In this document: piece by piece, positions 10,324-18,566 of the stretch
Position numbering within the stretch: position 1 is the stretch's first letter
Layout: each line of letters starts with the position of its first letter
Assembly (NCBI RefSeq): GCF_040361255.1
Contig: NZ_APNG01000012.1
Location: 62,001-126,000, forward strand
Length of the DNA stretch: 64,000 nt
Direction: 5' to 3'
Source: Salinisphaera sp040361255
GTDB lineage: Bacteria; Pseudomonadota; Gammaproteobacteria; Nevskiales; Salinisphaeraceae
Notes under the pieces: model-generated
What the model saw: only the letters and a program-made list of their open reading frames with translations
Told to the model about the DNA's origin: nothing
The model's database searches: none
Translations under genes and position numbers: made by a program

Positions 10324-11061
10324 TCAGAACGATTTGCTGATCGTGCCCACCGCGGTCGCGCCGCAGATATTGGCGCCGCCACAGGCGGTATCGTCCAGAT
10401 CGGTATCGACATAAGCCACCGACCAGTCGAGGCCGAACTGCGTGGTAGCCAGCGAGATCGACCAATCCGCATAGTCCTCGAAGTACAGCTCGTTGTCGTC
10501 GACGGTCTGATAGCCGGCATGCACGCCCAGGGTCAGCCACTCTTCCAGCGGGAATTCGAAGCTGGTGTTGTAGTAGAAGGCATCGCCCGATTCGTTGTAG
10601 AAATCGTCGCTATAGGACACCGACAGCGCCGCCGTCATGTTGTCGTCGCTATAGGCGATACCGGGCGTGTATTCCCAGAAGTCGATTTCGTTGTTGTCAC
10701 CGGCCGTGCTCGCGCCCGGGTAGTAGTAATAGAGCACGTTGAAATCGAGCGCCCAGTGGTCACTCAGCGCCAGCCCGTAGCCGGCATAGAAATCGATTTC
10801 GGCCTGGGCACCGTTATCGCCGGTCACCGGGCTGGGGTTGAAGTTGTCGACGTTCGACGCCCAGGTGCCCATATACAGGCCGCTGTCCAGCGCGTAATCG
10901 AAACCGCCCTGAATGGCGAAATCGCGATCGGTCTGGGACACGCCGCGATAGCGGTAGTCGGTGGTGTAAGCGACATTGGCGCTGGCTTCGGCGGCAATCG
11001 CGCTGGCGCTGGACACGGTAACGACCGCTGCCGCGCAGCCGATTAGAAGTTGTTTTTTCAT
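10324..11061 (-). CDS. TorF-family putative outer-membrane porin
   Basis: 245 residues starting at the ATG at 11061, which gives the signal peptide MKKQLLIGCAAAVVTVSSASAIAAEA. The upstream in-frame extension overlaps the promoter and is rejected. The mature part begins ASANVAYTTDYRYRGVSQTDRDFAIQGG (split by turns), the hallmark of the TorF/Gcw_chp family. It consists of alternating beta strands and ends in Phe (ISKSF), as outer-membrane barrels do. A sigma-54 promoter at 11147-11162 ties it to nitrogen-responsive expression, and glnK-amtB follow about 2.5 kb away. Confidence 0.9.
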   Translation of the reverse strand: MKKQLLIGCAAAVVTVSSASAIAAEASANVAYTTDYRYRGVSQTDRDFAIQGGFDYALDSGLYMGTWASNVDNFNPSPVTGDNGAQAEIDFYAGYGLALSDHWALDFNVLYYYYPGASTAGDNNEIDFWEYTPGIAYSDDNMTAALSVSYSDDFYNESGDAFYYNTSFEFPLEEWLTLGVHAGYQTVDDNELYFEDYADWSISLATTQFGLDWSVAYVDTDLDDTACGGANICGATAVGTISKSF

Positions 11062-11146
11062 CTCGGTTTTTGCTCCCTTTGCAATATATCTCGTAGCGAG
11101 AAACCCCAGCCGCGGCCTGGGCCTTGAGCGGGATGAAATCACTCGA

Positions 11147-11162
11147 TGCACGAGACGTGCCA
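11147..11162 (-). promoter_or_regulatory. Sigma-54 promoter for the TorF-family porin
   Basis: On the minus strand the sequence is TGGCACGTCTCGTGCA. It fits TGGCACG-N4-TTGCA with one change, with GG and GC at the required 12-base register. It lies about 86 bases upstream of the porin ATG. The glnK promoter at 13434 has the same T-to-G variation. No clear NtrC palindrome was seen further upstream. Confidence 0.75.
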
Positions 11163-11494
11163 AAGCAACGGGTTAATACTCGGCAAGATGACAAAATAAA
11201 GACATGCGCCACAAACGGCGCCTACGCGCGCATGCGCGTTACCGTCAGGCGCCGCCGGCCGAATCAGATTGCATAAACAAGTATGGATAAGCCCGACCAC
11301 AAACCCGGCCGCGCCCTTTTTTTGACAAGCCAGCTTGTCGAATACGCGTGTCAGCAACGCCTGCAGCAAGGGCGCGCCCCAACCGCCCGGATTGAAATAG
11401 CCGAGCTTGTCAGCTGTTTTCAAAGGCTTCGGAGTGCGTGTTGAACGCGGGCCGGCCCAGCTAGCCTTCGCTCATCTTCGATAGACGAGCCGGT
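11163..11494. other. Intergenic region upstream of the sigma-54 promoter, no gene recognised
   Basis: These 332 bases separate the porin promoter from the comM stop. An open frame at 11139-11423 on the minus strand has no family resemblance and overlaps the promoter. An enhancer site for the sigma-54 promoter could lie here, but only weak GCGCC...GGCGC symmetry near 11206 is seen. Confidence 0.35.
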
Positions 11495-13012
11495 TCATGC
11501 CGAGGGTTTTCGATCGAGCTGACGAAAGCCGATCGCCTCGGCCACGTGCGCAGACTGGATGGTATCGGCGCCGGCCAGATCAGCGATCGTACGCGCCACC
11601 CGAAGAATACGGTGATACGCCCGTGCCGACAGACCCAACCGCGCAATCGCCTGCTCCAAAATGGCGCGCGCACTGTTTTCGAGCAGACAATGGGTATCGA
11701 TCGCCGCGGGCGTGAGGCTGGCATTGGCGCCCTGTCCACGCGCCACCGCGCGTTCCCGCGCCGCGATCACGCGTTGGCGTACCGTGGCGCTGTTTTCCTG
11801 CGGCGGCGTGTCTGCACCACCCATGAGCACGTCGCGGGCCACCGGCGCCACATTCAGATGCATGTCGATGCGATCGAGTAGCGGCCCCGAAATCCGGTCG
11901 CGGTAGCGCTCGATACGTTCCGGGGTGCAGTGACAACGGCCCGAGGCTTCCCCCAGATAGCCGCAGGGACAGGGATTCATCGCCGCAATCAATTGAAACG
12001 CGGCCGGAAATTCAGCCTGCCGCGCCGCCCGCGATATGACGATATGCCCGGATTCGAGCGGCTCGCGCAGTACTTCCAACACGCGGCGATCGAATTCGGG
12101 CAGCTCATCAAGAAACAGTACGCCGTTATGCGCCAGGGTGATTTCGCCCGGACGCGGCGCCGAGCCGCCGCCCACCAGCGCCACGCCCGACGCGGTATGA
12201 TGCGGCGCGCGAAACGGACGCCGCCCCCAGTTGTCGGGCGAAAACCCGCCGGGTGAGATCGAGGCCACCGCGGCACTTTGCATGGCCTGTGCGTGCGTCA
12301 TCGGCGGTAACAGGCCGGGCAATCGACAGGCGAGCATGGTTTTGCCCGCACCCGGCGGGCCGATCAGCAATAGCGAATGCCCGCCCGCCGCGGCGATTTC
12401 GAGCGCACGCTTGGCCTGTTGCTGGCCCCGTACGTCGGCAATGTCTTCATGCGCGGATGCTTGATGCCCGGTCGCGGGCTGGGGTCGATGCCACAACGCC
12501 TCGTCGCCAGCCAGACTCGCCGCCACATCGGCCAGATGCGCGGCGGCAAATACGCCCTCGGGCGCGGCGAGCGCGGCCTCGGGCCCATTGTCTTCGGGAG
12601 TGACCAGGGTACGCTCGGCATTGCCCGCTGCCAGCGCGGCGGGCAATGCGCCGCGAACGCCGCGCAGCGTGCCGGACAAAGACAACTCGCCCAGGAATTC
12701 GTAACCGGCCACGGATTCGCCCGGGATCTGGCCGGAGGCCGCCAGAATCCCCAGGGCGATCGCCAGATCGAAACGCCCGCCTTCCTTGGGCAGATCCGCC
12801 GGCGCGAGATTGACCGTGATACGCCGGGTCGGAAACTCATAGCCGCTGTTGACGATGGCCGCGCGTACGCGGTCCTTGCTTTCCTTGACCTCGGTTTCGG
12901 GCAGACCGACGATCGCGAGCGCCGGCAGGCCGCCGGCCAGATCCACCTCTACCGTGACCGGCGGTGCCTCGAGGCCGGTCTGTGCGCGGCTATGTACCGT
13001 TGCCAGCGTCAC
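11495..13012 (-). CDS. comM: YifB-family Mg-chelatase-like AAA ATPase ComM
   Basis: 505 residues from the GTG at 13012 (reads MTLATVHSRAQTGLEAPPVTVEVDLAGGLP with loops); family members start here, and the longer frame overlaps ubiK. An N-terminal Lon-protease-like fold is followed by an AAA core: Walker A GPPGAGKTML (about residue 215), Walker B NGVLFLDELPEF, and the Cys cluster PCPCGYLGEASGRCHC. ComM is a hexameric helicase that promotes branch migration during natural transformation. It lies 10 bases after ubiK, as in many gammaproteobacteria. Confidence 0.93.
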   Translation of the reverse strand: MTLATVHSRAQTGLEAPPVTVEVDLAGGLPALAIVGLPETEVKESKDRVRAAIVNSGYEFPTRRITVNLAPADLPKEGGRFDLAIALGILAASGQIPGESVAGYEFLGELSLSGTLRGVRGALPAALAAGNAERTLVTPEDNGPEAALAAPEGVFAAAHLADVAASLAGDEALWHRPQPATGHQASAHEDIADVRGQQQAKRALEIAAAGGHSLLLIGPPGAGKTMLACRLPGLLPPMTHAQAMQSAAVASISPGGFSPDNWGRRPFRAPHHTASGVALVGGGSAPRPGEITLAHNGVLFLDELPEFDRRVLEVLREPLESGHIVISRAARQAEFPAAFQLIAAMNPCPCGYLGEASGRCHCTPERIERYRDRISGPLLDRIDMHLNVAPVARDVLMGGADTPPQENSATVRQRVIAARERAVARGQGANASLTPAAIDTHCLLENSARAILEQAIARLGLSARAYHRILRVARTIADLAGADTIQSAHVAEAIGFRQLDRKPSA

Positions 13013-13022
13013 GCCAAACCGG

Positions 13023-13274
13023 TTATTGCGAGCCGGCCGTATCGCGTTCGGCTTCGAGGGCCGCCACCTGGGCTTCCAGCGCATCGAGCTTGCGGCGCGT
13101 ATGCGCAAGCATCTCGCGGGCCGCTTCGAACTCCTCGCGCGGCACCAGATCCAGCCGGGCGAGCTGGCCCTGCAGGATGGTACGGAAATTGGCATGCAAC
13201 TCGTCGCGCAGCGGCGCGACCTGGGGCGGCAACGCCTGGGCCAGACGGGTGGCGATATCTTCGATAGAGCGCAT
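13023..13274 (-). CDS. ubiK: Ubiquinone biosynthesis accessory factor UbiK (YqiC)
   Basis: 83 residues, almost entirely helical. MRSIEDIATRLAQALPP opens the BMFP/UbiK family, and the C-terminal half (REEFEAAREMLAHTRRKLDALEAQVAALEAE, split by a short turn) forms a coiled coil. UbiK assists the UbiJ-containing complex of the aerobic ubiquinone pathway. It is co-directional with comM and is divergent from glnK. Confidence 0.88.
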   Translation of the reverse strand: MRSIEDIATRLAQALPPQVAPLRDELHANFRTILQGQLARLDLVPREEFEAAREMLAHTRRKLDALEAQVAALEAERDTAGSQ

Positions 13275-13337
13275 AGCTACGGGTCAACCTCAAGGATTAA
13301 AACCACAGCATGACGCGAAGCCACGCGCTACGCAAAA

Positions 13338-13366
13338 GCGCGTTGCACTTTATTGGTGCAACGCGC
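13338..13366. promoter_or_regulatory. NtrC enhancer palindrome upstream of glnK
   Basis: The 11-bp arms GCGCGTTGCAC and GTGCAACGCGC are separated by seven bases. The core TGCAC-N7-GTGCA matches the NtrC binding consensus. It lies about 70 bases upstream of the sigma-54 promoter at 13434, a normal enhancer distance. Confidence 0.88.
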
Positions 13367-13433
13367 AGAGCGCCCGATTCCGGACCTATCCCGCCCGCCT
13401 CGATTCGCGCATAACCTGCTGTTTTTCATGCCT

Positions 13434-13449
13434 TGGCACGGTGAGTGCT
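13434..13449 (+). promoter_or_regulatory. Sigma-54 promoter of glnK-amtB
   Basis: TGGCACGGTGAGTGCT has GG at -24 and GC at -12 in exact register. One base departs from TGGCACG-N4-TTGCW. It lies 91 bases before the glnK ATG. With the NtrC palindrome this is a textbook nitrogen-starvation promoter. Confidence 0.9.
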
Positions 13450-13540
13450 TAGACCGGATCGCAATCTCTCGCTTGCACGTCCCGACTGCTTGAATGCGAG
13501 GCAACGGAGCGTGCGATACCGCATGACAGGAGCAGGTCAT

Positions 13541-13879
13541 ATGAAATTAATCGCAGCCGTAATCAAGCCGTTCAAGCTCGATGAGGTCCGCGAAGCGCTT
13601 TCCGAGGTCGGTGTGCAAGGCATCACCGTAACCGAGGTCAAGGGTTTCGGACGTCAGAAAGGCCACACGGAACTCTACCGCGGTGCCGAATACGTGGTCG
13701 ATTTTCTACCCAAGGTGAAGATCGAAGTCGCGATCGAAGAATCCGAACTCGAAGCAGCCGTGGAAGCGATCTCCAAGGCGGCCCATACCGGCAAGATCGG
13801 CGACGGCAAAATCTTCGTCACCGAGCTGGAACAGGCCATCCGTATCCGCACCGGCGAGACGGGCAAGGACGCGCTTTAA
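13541..13879 (+). CDS. glnK: P-II nitrogen regulatory protein GlnK (first copy)
   Basis: A 112-residue P-II protein that senses 2-oxoglutarate and ATP/ADP and blocks AmtB when nitrogen is sufficient. The T-loop GRQKGHTELYRGAEY carries the uridylylation tyrosine at position 51. GKIGDGKIFV and IRIRTGETG are the P-II C-terminal signatures. It is preceded by an NtrC site and a sigma-54 promoter and followed 45 bases later by amtB. A second P-II gene lies at 16780 and differs mainly in the B-loop and the central helix. Confidence 0.96.
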   Translation: MKLIAAVIKPFKLDEVREALSEVGVQGITVTEVKGFGRQKGHTELYRGAEYVVDFLPKVKIEVAIEESELEAAVEAISKAAHTGKIGDGKIFVTELEQAIRIRTGETGKDAL

Positions 13880-13924
13880 GCCGCGCCCGCGTAACGCCTT
13901 AAATTTCGAGGGAAATCCCACGCC

Positions 13925-15211
13925 ATGGAAAATAATATCTTCGAATTGCAGTACGCAATCGATACCTTTTACTTCTTGATTTGCGGGGCACTGGTCATGT
14001 GGATGGCCGCCGGCTTCTCCATGCTGGAGGGCGGCCTGGTTCGTGCCAAGAACACGACCGAAATCCTGACCAAGAACATCGCGCTCTATTCGATCTCCTG
14101 CATCATGTACATGATCTGCGGCTACATGATCATGTACGACGGCAGCCTGTTCTTGAACGGCATCGCCGGCGGCGACGACTTGGTACAGAAAGCCCTCGCG
14201 GCCTCGGCCGAGAACGGCTTCGATGGCGATTCGGTCTATGCCGGCGCCTCGGACTTCTTCTTCCAGGTCGTGTTCGTGGCCACCGCCATGTCGGTCGTAT
14301 CCGGCGCGGTCGCCGAACGCATGAAGCTGTGGGCGTTCCTCACCTTCGCCGTGGTCATGACCGGTTTCATCTATCCGATGGAAGGCTCCTGGACCTGGAA
14401 CGGCGATTCCGTGTTCGGCCTGTACACCCTCGGCGACCTCGGCTTCTCCGACTTTGCCGGCTCGGGCATCGTGCATATGGCCGGCGCCTCGGCAGCCCTG
14501 GCGGGCGTACTGCTGCTCGGCCCGCGTAAAGGCAAGTTCCGCGCGGACGGCACCATTGGCGCCATTCCGGGTGCCAACCTGCCGCTGGCCGCGCTGGGTA
14601 CGCTGATCCTCTGGATGGGCTGGTTCGGTTTCAACGGCGGCTCCGTGCTCAAGCTCGGCGATATTGCCAATGCCAACTCGGTGGCCATGGTGTTCCTCAA
14701 CACCAACACCGCCGCTGCCGGCGGCCTGGTCGCCGCCCTGCTGCTGGCCCGTGCCATGTTCGGCAAGGGTGACCTGACCATGGCGCTCAACGGCGCACTG
14801 GCCGGCCTGGTGGTGATTACCGCCGAGCCCTCCACGCCGAGCCCGCTCGTGGCCACGCTCTTCGGTGCCGCTGGCGGTATCCTGGTGGTGTTCTCGATCG
14901 TGTTCTTCGACAAGATCAAGATCGACGATCCGGTGGGCGCGATCTCCGTGCATGGTGTCTGCGGCCTGCTCGGCCTGATGGTCGTGCCGATCACCAACCC
15001 TGAAGTGAGCTTCTCCGGTCAGGCAATCGGCGCGCTCACCATCTTCGTCTGGGTGTTCGCCACCAGCCTGATCGTCTGGGCGATTCTGAAGTTCACGGTC
15101 GGTATCCGCGTCTCCGAAGAAGAAGAAGTCGAGGGCGTGGACCTGGGCGAATGCGGCATGGAAGCCTATCCGGAGTTCACCTCCGGCGGCAGCCGTCGCT
15201 CGATGTCCTAA
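13925..15211 (+). CDS. amtB: Ammonium transporter AmtB (first copy)
   Basis: A 428-residue ammonium channel with about 11 transmembrane helices and no obvious cleavable signal peptide. The pore histidines are in SGIVHMAGASAALAG (first) and ISVHGVCGLLGLM (second). The A-G-F-S-M-L-E-G-G-L-V-R-A-K-N motif ends the first core helix. The acidic tail EEEEVEGVDLGECGMEAY is a typical GlnK docking region. It is expressed with glnK from the sigma-54 promoter and terminated at 15245. This sequence type differs clearly from the second AmtB. Confidence 0.96.
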   Translation: MENNIFELQYAIDTFYFLICGALVMWMAAGFSMLEGGLVRAKNTTEILTKNIALYSISCIMYMICGYMIMYDGSLFLNGIAGGDDLVQKALAASAENGFDGDSVYAGASDFFFQVVFVATAMSVVSGAVAERMKLWAFLTFAVVMTGFIYPMEGSWTWNGDSVFGLYTLGDLGFSDFAGSGIVHMAGASAALAGVLLLGPRKGKFRADGTIGAIPGANLPLAALGTLILWMGWFGFNGGSVLKLGDIANANSVAMVFLNTNTAAAGGLVAALLLARAMFGKGDLTMALNGALAGLVVITAEPSTPSPLVATLFGAAGGILVVFSIVFFDKIKIDDPVGAISVHGVCGLLGLMVVPITNPEVSFSGQAIGALTIFVWVFATSLIVWAILKFTVGIRVSEEEEVEGVDLGECGMEAYPEFTSGGSRRSMS

Positions 15212-15244
15212 ATCGCAAGCGCTCGCGAGCGATTGCGCATCGAC

Positions 15245-15273
15245 GAGGCCCCGGCAACGGGGCCTCTTTTTTT
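15245..15273 (+). terminator. Intrinsic terminator of glnK-amtB
   Basis: Stem GAGGCCCCG/CGGGGCCTC, four-base loop, then T7. It separates the first glnK-amtB operon from the second amtB. Confidence 0.95.
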
Positions 15274-15423
15274 GTCCGCGATAAATGGCGTGCCGCCGAA
15301 CAGGCCGAACCGAAAACAGCCGTTACCGTCGATCGGCCGCAAACCAGTCCGGGCCCGATAGACGAACGGGTATATCGCTTCGCTATACTTCCCGGCGTTT
15401 ATCCCAAACCGCCGCGAAACCTC

Positions 15424-16725
15424 ATGCTGCCGAAGAATAAAAGCCCGCTGCTGGCGTTTGCCGTATTGCTCCTTTCCAGCCTTCCGGCCGCGGCCGCCCC
15501 GGTAATCGATGGTGCCGATACCGCCTGGGTGATGACCACGACCGCGCTGGTGCTGTTCATGACGCTGCCGGGGCTGGCCCTGTTCTACGGCGGGCTGGTG
15601 CGGGTACGCAATGTGCTGTCGGTACTCATGCAGTGTTTTGCCATCTGTGCCCTGGCATCGCTGATCTGGGTTGTCTGCGGCTATAGCCTGGCCTTTTCCG
15701 AGGGCAATGCCTTCATTGGCGGGCTCGACAAGCTCTTTTTCGCGGGTGTGAGCGTGACCAGCGTGGCCGGCACGATTCCCGAGCCCGTGTTCGCGCTGTT
15801 CCAGATGACGTTCGCGGTGATCACGCCGGCGCTGATCATCGGCGGCTTTGCCGAGCGTTTTCGCTTTGCCACCCTGCTGGTATTCACCGCAGCCTGGCTG
15901 TTGCTGGTCTATGTGCCGGTCACGCACTGGGTGTGGGGCGGCGGCTGGCTCGGCCAGCTCGGCCTGCTCGATTTCGCAGGCGGTACGGTCGTGCATGTCA
16001 CCGCGGGTGTCGCCGCGCTGGTCGCGGCTATTGTCGTGGGCCCGCGCCACGGCTTTCAGAAAACCGCGATGGCCCCGCATAACCTGACCATGACGGTTTC
16101 CGGCGCCGGCATGCTGTGGGTCGGCTGGTTCGGCTTCAACGGCGGCAGCGCGCTGGCCGCCAACGGCCAGGCGGGCATGGCCATGCTGGTCACGCATCTA
16201 TCAGCGGCGGCCGGCTGTCTGACCTGGATGGCGGCGGAATGGATCCGCTTTGGCAAGCCGAGCGTGCTGGGTATCGTCACCGGCATGGTGGCCGGCCTGG
16301 GCACGATCACCCCGGCCTCGGGCTATGTCGGCCCGGGCGGCGCGATCGTGATCGGCATACTCGCCGGCGTGGTCTGTTTCGCGGCGACGCTCTGGGTCGA
16401 GCGCAGCCTGCGTATCGACGATTCGCTGGACGTATTCCCGGTCCACGGCGTGGGCGGCATCATCGGTACGCTGCTGGCCGGCGTATTCGCCTCGACCGAT
16501 CTCGGCCCGTTCTCGGGCCAGGGTTTTGCCGAGGGTATCGACGGCATTGTCAGCCAGGTCGGTATCCAGGCCCTGGGCGTGGCGGCCGTATTCATCTATA
16601 CCGGCGTGCTCACCTGGGCCATTCTCAAGGTGCTGGAAGCGACCATGGGATTGCGCGTGGGTGTCGAGGACGAACAGGTCGGCCTGGATATTCTCGAGCA
16701 CGAAGAGCGCGGTTACGATCTGTAA
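15424..16725 (+). CDS. amtB: Ammonium transporter AmtB (second copy)
   Basis: 433 residues from the ATG at 15424. The longer frame begins inside the terminator region and is rejected, and this start yields the signal peptide MLPKNKSPLLAFAVLLLSSLPAAAAP. The pore histidines are in GGTVVHVTAGVAALV and FPVHGVGGIIGTLL, close to the E. coli AmtB pattern. The C-terminal GLRVGVEDEQVGLDILEHEERGYDL tail (two segments) matches the GlnK-binding tail. A P-II gene follows 54 bases later, probably in one transcript. No sigma-54 box was found upstream. Confidence 0.95.
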   Translation: MLPKNKSPLLAFAVLLLSSLPAAAAPVIDGADTAWVMTTTALVLFMTLPGLALFYGGLVRVRNVLSVLMQCFAICALASLIWVVCGYSLAFSEGNAFIGGLDKLFFAGVSVTSVAGTIPEPVFALFQMTFAVITPALIIGGFAERFRFATLLVFTAAWLLLVYVPVTHWVWGGGWLGQLGLLDFAGGTVVHVTAGVAALVAAIVVGPRHGFQKTAMAPHNLTMTVSGAGMLWVGWFGFNGGSALAANGQAGMAMLVTHLSAAAGCLTWMAAEWIRFGKPSVLGIVTGMVAGLGTITPASGYVGPGGAIVIGILAGVVCFAATLWVERSLRIDDSLDVFPVHGVGGIIGTLLAGVFASTDLGPFSGQGFAEGIDGIVSQVGIQALGVAAVFIYTGVLTWAILKVLEATMGLRVGVEDEQVGLDILEHEERGYDL

Positions 16726-16779
16726 CGATCCGCGGCAGCTGTTAGACTCGCTGGCATCAAAAATGAGGAGTTTCCAACC

Positions 16780-17118
16780 ATGAAAATGGTTACCGCCGTC
16801 ATCAAGCCTTTTCGTCTCGACGATGTCCGTGAAGCACTCGCCGAGGTGGGCGTACACGGCACCACCATGACCGAGGTCAAGGGTTTCGGTCGCCAGAAAG
16901 GCCATACCGAACTCTATCGCGGCGCCGAATACGCGGTCGATTTCCTGCCCAAGGTCAAACTCGAAGTCGCGGTCGCCGACGACCGCGTGGAAGCGGTGGT
17001 GGACGCGATCATCGAAGCGGCCAAGACCGGCCAGATCGGCGATGGCAAGATCTTCGTGCACAACCTTGACCAGGTGGTGCGTATCCGCACCGGCGAAACC
17101 GACCGCGACGCGATCTAG
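16780..17118 (+). CDS. glnK: P-II nitrogen regulatory protein GlnK (second copy)
   Basis: 112 residues, full length, with the uridylylation Tyr51 in the same T-loop as copy one. The central segment (AVADDRVEAVVDAIIEAAKTGQ) differs from copy one, so the two are diverged paralogues rather than a recent duplication. The start has GAGGAG about nine bases upstream. Its place behind amtB, the reverse of the usual order, is unusual. The TAG stop is within a CTAG. Confidence 0.95.
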   Translation: MKMVTAVIKPFRLDDVREALAEVGVHGTTMTEVKGFGRQKGHTELYRGAEYAVDFLPKVKLEVAVADDRVEAVVDAIIEAAKTGQIGDGKIFVHNLDQVVRIRTGETDRDAI

Positions 17119-17151
17119 ACAGCGTACGCGCCCAACCGGATCAGAGCGCGC

Positions 17152-17763
17152 GTGAGCAAGCCGCGCTTTGTGGTCGACGCCCTGGCCGTGGGCGGTATCG
17201 GCCCGGTCGATATCGCCGTGCAAGCCGGCGGCTGCCTAGGCCTGAGCGCGCCCTCGGGGGCCGGCAAGACCCGGCTGCTGCGGGCGATGGCCGATCTCGA
17301 CGCGCACGCGGGCGAGTGCCGGCTGGATGGCGTACGCGCCGCCGATATGCCCGCCCCCGAATGGCGTCGCCAGGTGGCCTTTCTGGCCGCGGAATCGGCC
17401 TGGTGGGCGGATACGCCGCGTGCGCATTTCGATCGCGATTGCGTATCCCTGCTCGCCGCACTCGATCTGGAACCCGACCTGCTCGATACGCCCATCGGGC
17501 ATCTATCCTCCGGCCAGCGCCAGCGCATGGCACTTGTTCGTACCCTCGCCCACACCCCGGCCGTGCTGCTGCTCGACGAACCGACCGCCAATCTCGATGG
17601 CGTGAACATCGAACGCGTCGAGCGCTTGATCGGCGACTATCGCACCACCCACGATGCCTGTTGTATCTGGGTGAGCCATGATGAGGCCCAGCTTGCCCGC
17701 GTGGCCTCGTCGCGGCTGGTACTCGATGCCCGCGGCCAACCCGTATCGACGCCGTGCAACTGA
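17152..17763 (+). CDS. fetA: ABC transporter ATP-binding protein, FetA-like
   Basis: 203 residues, a short ATPase. Walker A is SAPSGAGKTRLL (about residues 32-43), the signature is LSSGQRQRMALVRTL, Walker B is VLLLDEPTANLD, and the switch histidine follows CIWVSHDEAQL. The start is GTG at 17152. It overlaps the permease gene by 10 bases, so the two are translationally coupled. The pair matches FetAB (YbbL/YbbM), linked to iron export and peroxide resistance in E. coli; the substrate here is inferred by family only. Confidence 0.85.
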   Translation: MSKPRFVVDALAVGGIGPVDIAVQAGGCLGLSAPSGAGKTRLLRAMADLDAHAGECRLDGVRAADMPAPEWRRQVAFLAAESAWWADTPRAHFDRDCVSLLAALDLEPDLLDTPIGHLSSGQRQRMALVRTLAHTPAVLLLDEPTANLDGVNIERVERLIGDYRTTHDACCIWVSHDEAQLARVASSRLVLDARGQPVSTPCN

Positions 17764-18551
17764 TTTCGCTGTCGTTATTCGATCTGGGCCTGGCCGCGAT
17801 TGCGGTTTTGGCGCTGGCGGCGACGACCACGGCGATGCAGCTGGGCATCACTCGAACCCTGCTGGTGGCGGCCGTGCGCACGGCCGCCCAACTCGCGCTC
17901 GTCGGCCTGATCCTGGAGGCGGTCTTCGCCCAACAGCAGCTGCACTGGGTCGCAGCCATGGCCTTTGTCATGCTGCTGCTGGCCGGGCGCGAAGCAGCCA
18001 CCCGCCAGAAACGACGCTTCGTCGGCGGCTATGGCTTTCTCGCCGGCACGGCGGCCATGTTCCTGTCGTCGTTCGTCACGGCCGTGGCGACGCTGGTGAT
18101 CGTGATTCGGGTCGAGCCCTGGTATACGCCGCAGTACGCGATCCCGCTGCTGGGCATGTTGCTGGGCAATACGATGACCGGTATCGCGCTGGCGCTGGAC
18201 CGGCTCACCCAGGAAGTCTGGCGCGGCGCGAACGTGGTCGAGACGCGACTCGCGCTGGGCGCCAGCGCGGCCGAGGCGATCGCCGACATGCGGCGCGATG
18301 CCATGCGCGCCGGGCTCATTCCCATGCTCAACGCCATGGCGGCAGCTGGCATCATCAGCCTGCCCGGCATGATGACCGGCCAGATCCTGGCCGGCAGCCC
18401 GCCCTGGGAAGCGGTCAAATATCAGATCCTGATCATGTTCCTGATCGCCACCGGCACCGGCTTTGGCACCCTGCTGGCGGTGACATTGGGTGCACGGCGA
18501 TTGTTCGATCCACGCGCGCGCCTACGCCTGGATCGGCTACGCCGCGCGTGA
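17754..18551 (+). CDS. fetB: ABC transporter permease, FetB-like (UPF0014)
   Basis: A 265-residue inner-membrane protein with about seven helices, starting at the GTG at 17754 within the end of the ATPase gene. Conserved family blocks are RTLLVAAVRTAAQLALVG, PLLGMLLGNTMTGIALALDR, and the cytoplasmic loop LALGASAAEAI followed by GIISLPGMMTGQILAG. It forms the membrane half of the FetAB-like exporter. The gene is convergent with the cardiolipin synthase gene, with 15 bases between the stops. Confidence 0.88.
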   Translation: MQLISLSLFDLGLAAIAVLALAATTTAMQLGITRTLLVAAVRTAAQLALVGLILEAVFAQQQLHWVAAMAFVMLLLAGREAATRQKRRFVGGYGFLAGTAAMFLSSFVTAVATLVIVIRVEPWYTPQYAIPLLGMLLGNTMTGIALALDRLTQEVWRGANVVETRLALGASAAEAIADMRRDAMRAGLIPMLNAMAAAGIISLPGMMTGQILAGSPPWEAVKYQILIMFLIATGTGFGTLLAVTLGARRLFDPRARLRLDRLRRA

Positions 18552-18566
18552 CAACGATCGCCGTAC

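Noticed and set aside
11139..11423. A 94-codon open frame upstream of the TorF-type porin
   Set aside because: It covers the sigma-54 promoter and resembles no protein; most likely chance in GC-rich DNA.
15282..15300. A possible sigma-54 box before the second amtB (TGGCGTG...)
   Set aside because: The GG/GC register is present only loosely and the TTGC half is missing.
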